Positions 11,781 through 22,204 of a stretch of DNA of 64,000 nucleotides are shown one piece after another; the stretch's first letter is position 1, and each line of letters begins with the position of its first letter. Where the stretch lies: positions 62,001-126,000 of the forward strand of contig JADNRZ010000029.1 in assembly GCA_015501605.1 (NCBI GenBank). The letters run 5' to 3'. The position numbers and the translations under genes are program-made. This DNA is from Panaeolus papilionaceus. Its lineage: Eukaryota > Basidiomycota > Agaricomycetes > Agaricales. The notes below the pieces were generated by a model that was not told the DNA's origin, made no database searches, and was given only the letters and a program-made list of their open reading frames with translations.

Positions 11781-14700
11781 ATGTATGAAGGACTATAGTT
11801 GGACAGTACTGGCTCATGTGTCTGGACTATTGTTGGACAGTGACTGTCCACAGACAGTAGGGGCTGGGGAGCACTGCTGGGGGGATTTCCGGGGGTGGGG
11901 GATGGGTAGGGGGATGGGTAGGGGTATATAGGGGGGTGAAATAGGTGATATTCCGGGGGTAGGAGGATGGGTAGGGGGTTGGGGATAGGGGGGATGGATG
12001 GGGGGATACCAGATAGGGGCTGATGGCTTATCTGGCTGGGTGGGGGTTGGGCAAATATTGTCAGATAGATATGATATGGGTATGGGGGTGTAGAGAAAAA
12101 AATCAGGATCCCGGAATGGGTATTTTCGGGGTGGGGGGATCAGTGGTTGGCGAGCAATTAAGGAAATACACTCTCAGAGCTGGCGATAAATCAAAATAAA
12201 TCGAAAAAATAATATAAATCGCAAATAGCGCGCTCATTTCTGCTCCGATTTGGCTGAAATTTTGAACGCAACCTCCCGCATATGAACCCCATCGATCCTT
12301 AAAAATTTATTTTTTACATGGGTCACTTGAAAAGCCCCTATCTTTGGCCCAAACAGTATCCTGCTCCATATTGCACCGCTCTGGGCACTATTTTGGGTGA
12401 TCTATATATCGTTAGAAAGCTATTAATAGCCTCTATAAGATCCCACCATCCGATCTGCCAAATTGTACCAGCAACCCAGCAGATCAGGTTCGCTTTTTTA
12501 GCCTCTATTTCCCCTACTGCAATTATTTCCCCAATATTGCTTCGCTTTTGGCACCATTTGGGTGGATATATATATCATTAGAAAGGTATACACTATATCT
12601 ATCTATTCATGTGGTCTGATCTGCCAAATGTGGCCACAGAAGCAGCAGATCTGCTCTGGTTATTGTGCATTGATTAAATGAGCCCCTATTTACAAATCAA
12701 ATCTTCGTCCTGATCAGGAATATTAATGTGATGTCATTGATCCCATTTAATCTCATCAATCTTCATTAATTAGCTTCGCTTTTTTGGGAAATTGGCATCA
12801 CTGATCTGCTTCCAGGCACTAATGACACCACACTAATTAATTAATCCTCCCCCACAAATATTGCAGCATTAATTGCACCGCTTTTTGGCTATTTTTTATT
12901 ACACATATATATATCACCAGAAAGCTACAAATGTCTACTTTCAGAATCTGAAAACAGATCATAAATGTTGTGCTTGTGGAGGGAGCAATTTCATTTCGCA
13001 TTTTGGGTACTAGAGCGTGGGAACACCCCTTGATCCTCCTTCTCCTCCTCCCCCTTCCGCTTTTTTGGCTTCATTCCTCCACTCCCCCTGCAGCTACCAA
13101 CCTGAAACTTGGTACACCTCTTCATATACCATAAATATAGCTATATCTCCCCTTATATACAAATTGAAGAGGTTCCACTCATTCTATTCACCAATTACAT
13201 ATCAAAATACCATATTTGCACCATATATACCCAATAATGCATTCTTTTGGCTCCTCTACCATTGAAAAAACTTTTGAATATTACTCATAACATGTAAAGC
13301 ATTGAAATTGATACCCAACCGCTTCAAAAGTTCAAGCAACAGAATAGAAAACACCAAATTCTACCTCAGGGTATGCAGAACGGTAATTTGTGAATATCTT
13401 CATGAATACTGACCGCTTCAACATGACCCAAACTATTCTGAGGACGCTTCGATTGTGCCTTCAAAAGTAGCCCACCCCCAAAGGATTCTGAACAGTTCTC
13501 AAAATCGTTCAAATTTCCACTGATAAGCTTATGAGAGAGGATCAGGGACAAAATAATTTAATCAGAACATATAGATGGACAAAGAGACATGATATACAAG
13601 GCTCACAAAAGGTTTGAAGTGATTTGGATGATTGTGGAAGGGTAGAGCCTCAAAAAAGCGGTCAGAGGGAGTTTGATGTACTGGTGATGGTGTGTATTCT
13701 TGAAACACCCACATCAACTATGATGGTTGCACACCATTTTGAACCTACAGATGGCTACACATGTCCAAATCACTTGGGGTTTTTTGCATTGTGTAACTAG
13801 AGTTCATATATTCGTTTCCTACCATGTATGAAGCATAAATAATTTTACTATGGTATGGTAAATTGCAGAATAGTGTATTTTAAGCCCTGCATATATATAT
13901 GGCTAATATTACAAATGTGGCTCAATATATCAGGTGGTAGGCTATGTATAACATTAAATATGATGTATATGAACGCTTGGACAATGCTAGAGATCTTATA
14001 TAGAGTGAAATACCCATGGATAAAGCCATAGGAGGCCACACTAACAGGAATATGCATTTGGCTAATTATACATGCAAATATGAGGATATATAATGCACTT
14101 CCATTGGATTTCAGATCTCTAGCATCTATTATTGATATAGAAATATGATTTACTGGCATACATCATACCGAAGAATTACATTTTGGTGCGCTTTTTTGAG
14201 GATTTAAGCAGTAATATATTATTATGCTGATAGAATGCAAGATAGTGTGTATTTTGATATTTGGGCTGGTGAGAGCTATTCAATGATGTATATGAAGAGA
14301 TGTACCAAGTTTCAGGTTGGTAGCTGCAGGGGGAGTGGAGGAATGAAGCCAAAAAAGCGGAAGGGGGAGGAGGAGAAGGAGGATCAAGGGGTGTTCCCAC
14401 GCTCTAGTACCCAAAATGCGAAATGAAATTGCTCCCTCCACAAGCACAACATTTATGATCTGTTTTCAGATTCTGAAAGTAGACATTTGTAGCTTTCTGG
14501 TGATATATATATGTGTAATAAAAAATAGCCAAAAAGCGGTGCAATTAATGCTGCAATATTTGTGGGGGAGGATTAATTAATTAGTGTGGTGTCATTAGTG
14601 CCTGGAAGCAGATCAGTGATGCCAATTTCCCAAAAAAGCGAAGCTAATTAATGAAGATTGATGAGATTAAATGGGATCAATGACATCACATTAATATTCC

Positions 14701-15636
14701 TGATCAGGACGAAGATTTGATTTGTAAATAGGGGCTCATTTAATCAATGCACAATAACCAGAGCAGATCTGCTGCTTCTGTGGCCACATTTGGCAGATCA
14801 GACCACATGAATAGATAGATATAGTGTATACCTTTCTAATGATATATATATCCACCCAAATGGTGCCAAAAGCGAAGCAATATTGGGGAAATAATTGCAG
14901 TAGGGGAAATAGAGGCTAAAAAAGCGAACCTGATCTGCTGGGTTGCTGGTACAATTTGGCAGATCGGATGGTGGGATCTTATAGAGGCTATTAATAGCTT
15001 TCTAACGATATATAGATCACCCAAAATAGTGCCCAGAGCGGTGCAATATGGAGCAGGATACTGTTTGGGCCAAAGATAGGGGCTTTTCAAGTGACCCATG
15101 TAAAAAATAAATTTTTAAGGATCGATGGGGTTCATATGCGGGAGGTTGCGTTCAAAATTTCAGCCAAATCGGAGCAGAAATGAGCGCGCTATTTGCGATT
15201 TATATTATTTTTTCGATTTATTTTGATTTATCGCCAGCTCTGAGAGTGTATTTCCTTAATTGCTCGCCAACCACTGATCCCCCCACCCCGAAAATACCCA
15301 TTCCGGGATCCTGATTTTTTTCTCTACACCCCCATACCCATATCATATCTATCTGACAATATTTGCCCAACCCCCACCCAGCCAGATAAGCCATCAGCCC
15401 CTATCTGGTATCCCCCCATCCATCCCCCCTATCCCCAACCCCCTACCCATCCTCCTACCCCCGGAATATCACCTATTTCACCCCCCTATATACCCCTACC
15501 CATCCCCCTACCCATCCCCCACCCCCGGAAATCCCCCCAGCAGTGCTCCCCAGCCCCTACTGTCTGTGGACAGTCACTGTCCAACAATAGTCCAGACACA
15601 TGAGCCAGTACTGTCCAACTATAGTCCTTCATACAT
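11781..15636. repeat. Large inverted repeat 1 (arms 1349 bp, spacer 1158 bp)
   Basis: Left arm 11781-13129 and right arm 14288-15636 have exactly equal length and are near-identical when reverse-complemented. The spacer is 13130-14287. The outer end reads ATGTATGAAGGACTATAG and carries two copies of a GGACTAT(A/T)GTTGGACAGT motif. Inside each arm a degenerate unit recurs three times (centred near 12360-12420, 12540-12590 and 12890-12930), each with a GCACCGCT-like block followed by a TATATATC-AGAAAG block. No coding gene is supported. It is nested in the 10.7-kb element, and no target duplication was found. Confidence 0.85.
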
Positions 15637-16483
15637 AAATCTAGCCTTAATGGCTGTCCTTTCCCCATCACTCCTCCACCCGTCCCCATATTCGTTGTGG
15701 TGGTTGCACCCTTGCGTCGTGGTCGTCATGTTCGTGGTTGTGGTTGTGTTTCGTTGTTGTTGTTGGCTTTGTCGTGGTGGTGGTGGTGTGTTGTTGTTGT
15801 TGTCCCCGTGCATGGTTATGCGCTTGTGATGTGGCACGATGTGGTGGTGGTTGGTGAGAAAGGAGTGGTGGCGATGGCTGGCACGAGCAGCGAGCACATC
15901 ATGAGCATGGACACAGGGATGGTGGTGATGGGTGGTGGAGAGAGGAGGGAAGGGACATGACTGATTGTCACGCTGCGTGATGATTTGCACACGGGCCAGC
16001 CGCACTACATCACGTGATCAAAATGATTATTAAAAGGGGAGAATTGATAAGATAAGGATAAGATTAGATAACGAAAATATTATGAAAGAAAAATCAACAA
16101 AAAATCAATAAAAATCGCAAAAAAATCGCAGAAAATATTAGAAAATCCAAATAAAATGTATACATTGTATAGATACATTCTCGACTGAAATCTAATGTAA
16201 AATACCCTTAATCATTTGTATAATACATATTTTACATAGAATACAAGGCACTCCCTATGGACTCTGTAGGGATTATAGCCGGGTGTCAGTCAGTAGGGAC
16301 CCATGAGAGTCTCTACAGACATCATGACTCCCTAGAGACTCTCTAGAGAGTACCTACAGAGTCCCTAGGGATTTTCATAGTCATTTCAGGCCAAATTAGA
16401 CATATTGAAAATGGTATGGAGTCCCTATGGAGTCCATAGGGACTCCCTAGGGAAATGCTCAAAAATACGCAGACTCTCTAGAG
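15637..16483. other. Non-coding right end of the KDZ-type element
   Basis: GT-rich tract at 15680-15830, then A/T-rich DNA with short AAAATCGCA repeats (16090-16150), then an array of gactccctaggg / agactctctaga subterminal motifs from about 16250. No gene seen. Confidence 0.6.
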
Positions 16484-16521
16484 ACTCCCTAGAGAGTCTC
16501 TAGGGTACTCTGGGGAGAGTG
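16484..16521 (-). repeat. Right terminal inverted repeat of the KDZ-type element
   Basis: Ends GGGTACTCTGGGGAGAGTG. Reverse complement of 5789-5826 with one mismatch. Confidence 0.75.
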
Positions 16522-16649
16522 TAAAGTACTCACCAGTCTGCTCCTTTATTCAGACTGATACTGGCAGTCTCAGCCCTTTTGGATCTGGCTGTCTTCAAAT
16601 TGTGACCATCGTTCCAGTCTTTGCAGTTCTTCTAATTCTGCCATATATA

Positions 16650-16974
16650 CAGCAGCTTACAAAAGTATTGCACACATATGCAACTCAACAACAACACAAC
16701 CTTTTGATATGATTTAAATGGTATTGTATGGATGAGATGCTAAGATTTTAAATGCTATATGTGATCCAAAAAATAAAATAAAAAATTGAGGAGCAATTTG
16801 GTAAAAACCAAAAATGTCACTTTCGGGAGGTGCACTTGCTTAATATAAGAATGATACAATTTCAATCTCAAAACTTGATCAAGAGTATCTCTCAAAAGAT
16901 GCAAATCATTGAGGGGACTTTTTTTGTTCAATGAATGCAATTGCATATATGTGCAATACTTTTGTAAGCTACTG
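16650..16974. mobile_element. Tc1/mariner-like MITE, 325 bp
   Basis: Terminal inverted repeats of 34 bp with two mismatches (CAGCAGCTTACAAAAGTATT at the left, matching complement at the right) are flanked by TA on both sides (16648-16649 and 16975-16976). TA target duplication and the terminus resemble Tc1/mariner. The interior is A/T-rich and codes for nothing convincing. Confidence 0.8.
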
Positions 16975-17070
16975 TATGCCTACTGGTTAGTATTGTATGA
17001 CTCAGTAAAAGGCTCTCTTGTAATTTTTCCCTCGCCTTCACATCCTTCCTTATTCAATTTCATCTTCATT

Positions 17071-18387
17071 ATGACCTCCGTTACTGCTGCTAACACCTCA
17101 CCCTTGCCTAGCAATACTATTCACAAGGAGGAATTCGACAACCCTTCCAAGGAATACAAATCACATTGCAATCCAGGCGGTATTTATCACACTGTCAGGA
17201 ACAATCTGTGCAATGCATTGCACAAGTGCACGTATCTAGGAACAGGTTGTGTTACTATTAATGAAGACTACCTTGTCTGCCAAGAATCTTTGGAGCGAGA
17301 CAATGGTTGGAAGTCTGTTTCTTTCAGGTTTGCAGACAAGGATTGAATGCCCTTTTCCACCATGCTCTTTGGAGAATGTGACTTGATGGCAGCTGGTATG
17401 AAGTTAGGACCAGTGGGCAACTTTTACCCTAAGGGAGATCAAAAAGTATGCCACACTTCTCATTTTCACTTTCACTTTCATTCCAAACTATATATGCTTC
17501 TCAGACAATTGTTGATGGATCTTCAGCTTGTAATGTCATTCAGATCAACTGTCCCAGCTTGGCTACCAACATGATCAAGCTTGCTTGGGATAATCAGGTT
17601 CAGGAGATATTCCAGCTCACAGTTGTTGTGAAAAACGAACTAGAAGTATATCAAATTTGATGACAAGTGAAATATACTGACACTTGACAGGCCTCCAACA
17701 TTAAAGGCATTTTATCTGCAGTCTCCACCACTGACACTAGTATTAGGGTGGCTACAAGACCCATATACATGGTAAGAACATTTTGGCTCCATATCATTCT
17801 ATATGCTTAAGAAGTGCTTCATAGAAGAAACCTGTTAACAGTCCTGCAATTACAGCCCCAAAACCCACTGGGAAGGTCAAGCTAACCAAGGACGTACAAC
17901 AAACCATAGAAACAAAGGGCCTTGGCGGACTATCTTCATCTTCTGATAAAACCAGTATTTTTTTAAGCAATATTCATTCTTATGGCTCATGCTAATTGTT
18001 GATAGATGTCAACATCACTTTGGGAGCTCTGTACAACTGCAAGCATTTTCCCAGATATGGAGGTCCTTTTTCCAACACCAAAATTCTGTTATCTTGCAGC
18101 ACAACATCTATGACATCAGCAGGAAACTGGTACCACCTTGGAAATTACACAAGCTTTTGAAGCTGGGTGTCATGGCATTATTCAAAGGTGTATTCACAGT
18201 CTGGTGTCCCCCAGGTCAGAAACCTGTTCGTTCATTTACTTCAATTGGGATAAAGTTTCTTTACTAACAGTCCTATAGATTTTGCAGTTCATAGCAGAAT
18301 CAATCAAAGTAATCACCAACTTGTGCTTAGAACCAGAGATTCCTTGTGCCCCTGCTCAGGCCAACATTCAATCGCCCCCCAAACAGG
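17071..18387 (+). pseudogene. Unknown multi-exon gene, decayed (two in-frame TGAs), interrupted by a solo LTR
   Basis: Exons supported by splice signals and phase: 17071-17445, 17505-17645 (TIVDGSSACNVIQINCPS...), 17691-17771, about 17856-17955 (GKVKLTKDVQQTIETKGLGG), 18006-18211 (NVNITLGALYNCKHFPRYGG...), and about 18282-18386 (ILQFIAESIKVITNLC). The frame is broken by TGA at 17344-17346, between FADKD and MPFSTMLFGE, and by TGA at 18158-18160, between NYTSF and SWVSW. Both fit CGA to TGA decay. The phase of the fourth exon is not fully consistent. I do not recognise the family. The solo LTR at 18388 sits exactly where an exon end (CAAACAG) met its intron. Confidence 0.5.
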
Positions 18388-18737
18388 TGTAAGGGCACCT
18401 CAGACACACACAAGTCTTGGGGGAGATCCAAAGAGAAAGAGGTAAAGGATCAAACCCAGGTGAAACAGCTATTTAAGTGATGAGCTGGCATTGGCATCAG
18501 CCTTGATGCCAAACAATGCCTTTGGGAATAAACAAAGGGAAACACAAAGGAATGACTATGCAACAGTGAAAACAACTAAATAATAAATGAGTGACAACTA
18601 AAGGAAGGTGTAATATTATATGTATGAGTCCATGATATGTCCATATAGTGAAATAGAGCAAGGGAAATAGGAGAAAGGAGAGACAGGAGAGACAATAATA
18701 AGGAAAGGAATAGGAGGTAGCAGGAGATCCCCTGACA
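18388..18737. mobile_element. Solo LTR of the Gypsy family (350 bp) with ACAGG target duplication
   Basis: Begins TGTAAGGGCACC and ends CCCCTGACA, like the 408-bp LTRs at 29948 and 35799, with scattered substitutions. It is flanked by ACAGG at 18383-18387 and 18738-18742. It lacks 58 bp present in the full LTRs; the missing part lies between two copies of CTGGGGGAGATCCAAAGA, so it was probably lost (or gained in the others) by recombination between these direct repeats. Confidence 0.92.
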
Positions 18738-20852
18738 ACAGGTATATAACACCCCCAAGAGCAGTCATGCTTTCAATAGTTTCAGACAAGATGATAGAGG
18801 TTACGACTTGCCCACAGGCAACAGTCCCTCAGTTAGCAAAAAAGTAAAAACTAATAACACTAAATCAAGCAAAGGAAAGCAGAAAGCATAGAACTAAATT
18901 TGCGCTACTGATTAGAAATTGATGTCTTGGTGTAACTAGTGTAAGGACCCTTCACTCTTCACCTTATCATGTCCCTTATAATGGTTGACACCTCATGACA
19001 TTACCTTAGCTATTTACCATGTTGTACCTTTCATCTAGTTGTTGTTCCTTGCACTTACAAATATAGCAAGATCTTGTTCATTCTTGCTTCTTCAGTGTTT
19101 ACCCAATAGCCAAGGGTTTTCCAACTAGCTCAAATCCTGGTTTCTCCTATTATGATGTTTCACACATCTGTTCTTTCTTTATTATCGTTATGACCACAAA
19201 TTATAACTTCTAAATCAGCCTGGATTTCCGTATAATGTGCTCCTTAGTTCTATTTGTCAACCAGCCAATCCTCCATATTTCTTTGCAACCAACTTAATAC
19301 AAGTGTGCAACACAACAAGTGTCCACAACAATTTTGATGTTTCTTGGGATTCCCCCTTGAATCCTGAGTTCTGCATTTCGGGATGATGCATTCCAGTTTC
19401 TATCCTAATGACAATAAATCTGAGGTTGAAAGGAAGCTATGTGCACATCCTGGTTTTGAAAGTTTGCTTCCAACCCAAATGAAAGTGTTGTGTACTGATT
19501 GACAAGTCTAGGTGATAACAATGGACAACAATATGTGTCTGCTCTTTACGATTTCGCCTCCTCATGGCACCAACACTCATATATTATCTATGTTTGATGC
19601 TCAATGTCAACTTGGTGATACTCTGTACACCGCATGGGCACAACATCCATGTGTGCATGCCATGGTTTTCAACATCTATGTCATTCACAATTCAACAGCA
19701 AGATTTAATCAACATATTTAATGATTTCTCATATGCATATGGGGCAAACACAATCAATATTATAGGGCCAAAGTTATATATGCTTGATGGTTATCATACT
19801 GATGCAATTTCCAACTTGTCCATATCAAAATTTTCTGATACAGACCAAAAGTTGAAAACAATTGACTCGCTTTTCAACATCACAAGGCCAGGATCACTGA
19901 TAGAATGCATAGGGAAATTTTGAATTCTGCAAGGCGTCACTGCTGGTCCAGTATGTGATGTGCCCCTTTTATTTGTTTATTGAACTTAAATAGAGTCAGG
20001 TATTCTCATTCTGTGCCTCATCCATAACCATAAAATGGTGACTGACTGAACATACCTTACATAACATCCTGCTCTACATTTCCCACAATCTTCTGCAATT
20101 GAGACCAAACTTAAAAGCATATGGATGTAGACTTCCTAACATCAATTGAATATGTAATATAATGCTAAAAGCCTAATTCGAATAAAGTTGTGGGCTCAGT
20201 CATGCAAAGCATGGCCCTTCCAATCATAGGTAGAGAGATATGTTGTGGTGTAGGCTGTCACCCAAAGTGCTGGCACACTCACATGACACAAAAAGTTGAT
20301 CCTGTCCTGTGTCCAGGATCATTCAATATGTGAGTTTTGAATCTTTATTGCCACATTATTGTCACTCTTTTGGAATGATGATGATGATGACGTGCACATG
20401 GGGAGATCTGGGTGAAAGGAGAATGAGGGAAGTTGAGATGAGTGTGAGATGAACTGATTCAAAGACAAAAGATGAATATGCATCAGGGAAAACCCAAATT
20501 ACTTATAAGTCTTGAAAAGGTAGAAAGAGGTTGAAAGAGTTAGAATAAGTTGGTATAAGCACATGAAGTTGAATGAGTTAAACAAGTTAGGTCCTCACTT
20601 TTTTGTGCACAATTCTAATCTTATTTTGAGATGATTTGTACTTATTTCATGAATAAAGTACTAATACAGAAATTATCCTAATACAATGCCTTGTTCAACC
20701 ATCACACAGTGTGGGCAAATAGCATGAGCAGGGGTGGTATATTAATAATAATAAAAACAAAAAATAATTTGACATTGTAGTTGAAGGTATATTTAATGGT
20801 CAGATAACAACTGTTGGTGCCCACTGTATCACCGTGACAACAGGCTTATCCT
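18738..20852. other. A/T-rich, CpG-poor DNA, no gene confidently assigned
   Basis: The only notable frames are two overlapping plus-strand readings at 19512-19923 (for example DLINIFNDFSYAYGANTINI) that might be leftover exons of the gene interrupted at 18388, but no consistent splice chain was found. A short (ATG)n run lies near 20378-20392. Confidence 0.4.
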
Positions 20853-21708
20853 CTAATCCAGACCTTCCATATCAACACCAGTGAGGGGACCAGGTTCATT
20901 TTTACCATTGGTTACAAGTTGAGAGCGGCCAGATGCCCTAATCATTTTACAGTGAGAATAGGGCACTGGCGAGAAAAAGGGCAGACTCACATTGCTGTTT
21001 TATAAAGCGAATGCATGATAAAATGAAAGTTCTTGGGGATTGTTGCTTGAAGTTCTTCAAGATAGCTGACATGGTGAGCATAGATGCCCTCATACACGTC
21101 GCCAATAAAGTGTTCAGTCTTCAACGGCTTTCCTTCACGCCATTTTGATATGGCAGTGTAAACCTATCAGAGCATATGTGAGACAGTCAGATTCCGGAGA
21201 GAGAATGAATAAGGGGACATACCGCAGTTGCACCAAAGGCGACAATGGGAATTGTCAACTCCAATTCATCTGCATGATTGCTATTGCTTGATATGAAAAT
21301 TCCCTTGTGTTTGAAACCCCAGGCTTTGGAAGATGGGAAGAAGGTGGCAGTGATTGCACCAGAAATGCTTTCATGGAGGTATGCTTGGAGTCTCTTCTTG
21401 TTGTCTACCTTTCAGTAGCATTCTGGAATCCAGATGGGCTGCAGATGTTGAATAACATCAGACGAAATCCATGAAGATTTGATTGAGTCGCTTACCTTTT
21501 CTCTTGTAGCGCCTTCACCAGGCCAATCCGCTGTTCTTTCAACTTGAACACCTCCCCATGTTCCCAGGTATACATAAAGGTGATTCTGACGGATGATGAC
21601 AACCTGCTCTGCACACTCGGCCCCAGTCTCTAACCTGTATGGCTGCAACCCATCCTTACAGGCTGTCGAATAAGCCTTGTTGCGATATCCAGAAAGGTGG
21701 TTGAGAAT
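20853..21708 (-). pseudogene. DUF6532-like domain protein, 5'-incomplete, internal TGA
   Basis: Exons in phase on the minus strand: 21708-21496 (LSGYRNKAYSTACKDGLQPY...), 21438-21223, 21163-20991 (VYTAISKWREGKPLKTEHF...YAHHVSYLEEL) and 20937-20853, ending in TAG. The third exon, with the preceding LTIPIVAFGATA, strongly resembles the DUF6532 pattern of basidiomycete proteins often found near transposons (from memory). A TGA at 21412-21414 splits PECY from KVDNKKRL in the second exon; CGA to TGA is the simplest origin. Upstream exons are not identifiable before the palindrome at 22205. Function unknown. Confidence 0.65.
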
Positions 21709-22204
21709 CTGAAAGAGTACAATTAGAATGCAACAAAAATAGACGCTAACAAATGTGCACACAGGCACCTGACAACAAAGAAGACAAAATAGGCACATGG
21801 AACATGAAATATGAGGGCAGAGAGAGGGCTTGTATTCGTTGTAAACTACATACATGATATGTGTAATGCTATGGGATATGATGGAAATCAAAAGAAAAGA
21901 CTTGAATCTACTGAAATCAAGAGCATGCAGCACATGAACAAAGCACTGATGGGGATAGATATAGACAAGAAAAAGTAAAAAAAAAAAGTAAAATTGGGGC
22001 TTACTGATACTGTGCTCATTAATGATGCTGATTAATGCAAACCTGGTTGTGGCCTTATCTTCCCTCTGCTGTAGTTAAACCCTAAACCCCAATTGAACCA
22101 TTCATTTGTCTCTTTCCCTCACCTCTCATACTTCAACAGCTTGACCAGCACTTTTATATCTGTTCCTCTGCTATTAAAATTTTACTATAAATTCTCACAC
22201 CATG
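21709..22204. other. Probable introns/lost 5' part of the DUF6532-like gene; nothing else seen
   Basis: A plausible intron (gtgcct...ctttcag) precedes the exon at 21708. Beyond it no coding stretch or RNA gene is apparent. Confidence 0.35.

Larger units (their letters stand above)
5789..16521. mobile_element. 10.7-kb DNA transposon with terminal inverted repeats and KDZ-type cargo
   Basis: The ends are a 38-bp inverted repeat with one mismatch: left 5789-5826 starting CACTCTCCCCGGAGTACC, right 16484-16521 ending in its complement. Inside each end are arrays of related short motifs (agactctctaga, ctctacagactct; 5827-5955 and 16250-16483), as expected for subterminal transposase-binding repeats. 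Cargo, all on the minus strand: a CxC5/CxC6 KDZ-associated gene, a broken accessory gene and an intact acidic-protein gene, then hairpins, CT-rich DNA and a nested large inverted repeat. It is inserted in the last exon of GTPase copy A. I could not find a target-site duplication or the continuation of copy A on the right, so one flank may have been rearranged. Confidence 0.65.

Noticed and set aside
10934..11931. Three long overlapping plus-strand frames rich in Ser, Leu and Pro
   Set aside because: Caused by the pyrimidine-rich tract lacking stops; no motif, splice pattern or plausible composition.
12318..15099. Identical 87-residue frames on opposite strands
   Set aside because: They mirror each other only because of the inverted repeat; no start context or family resemblance.
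5773..16537. Target-site duplication of the KDZ-type element
   Set aside because: Flanks gaacttct and taaagtac do not match, so none is claimed.
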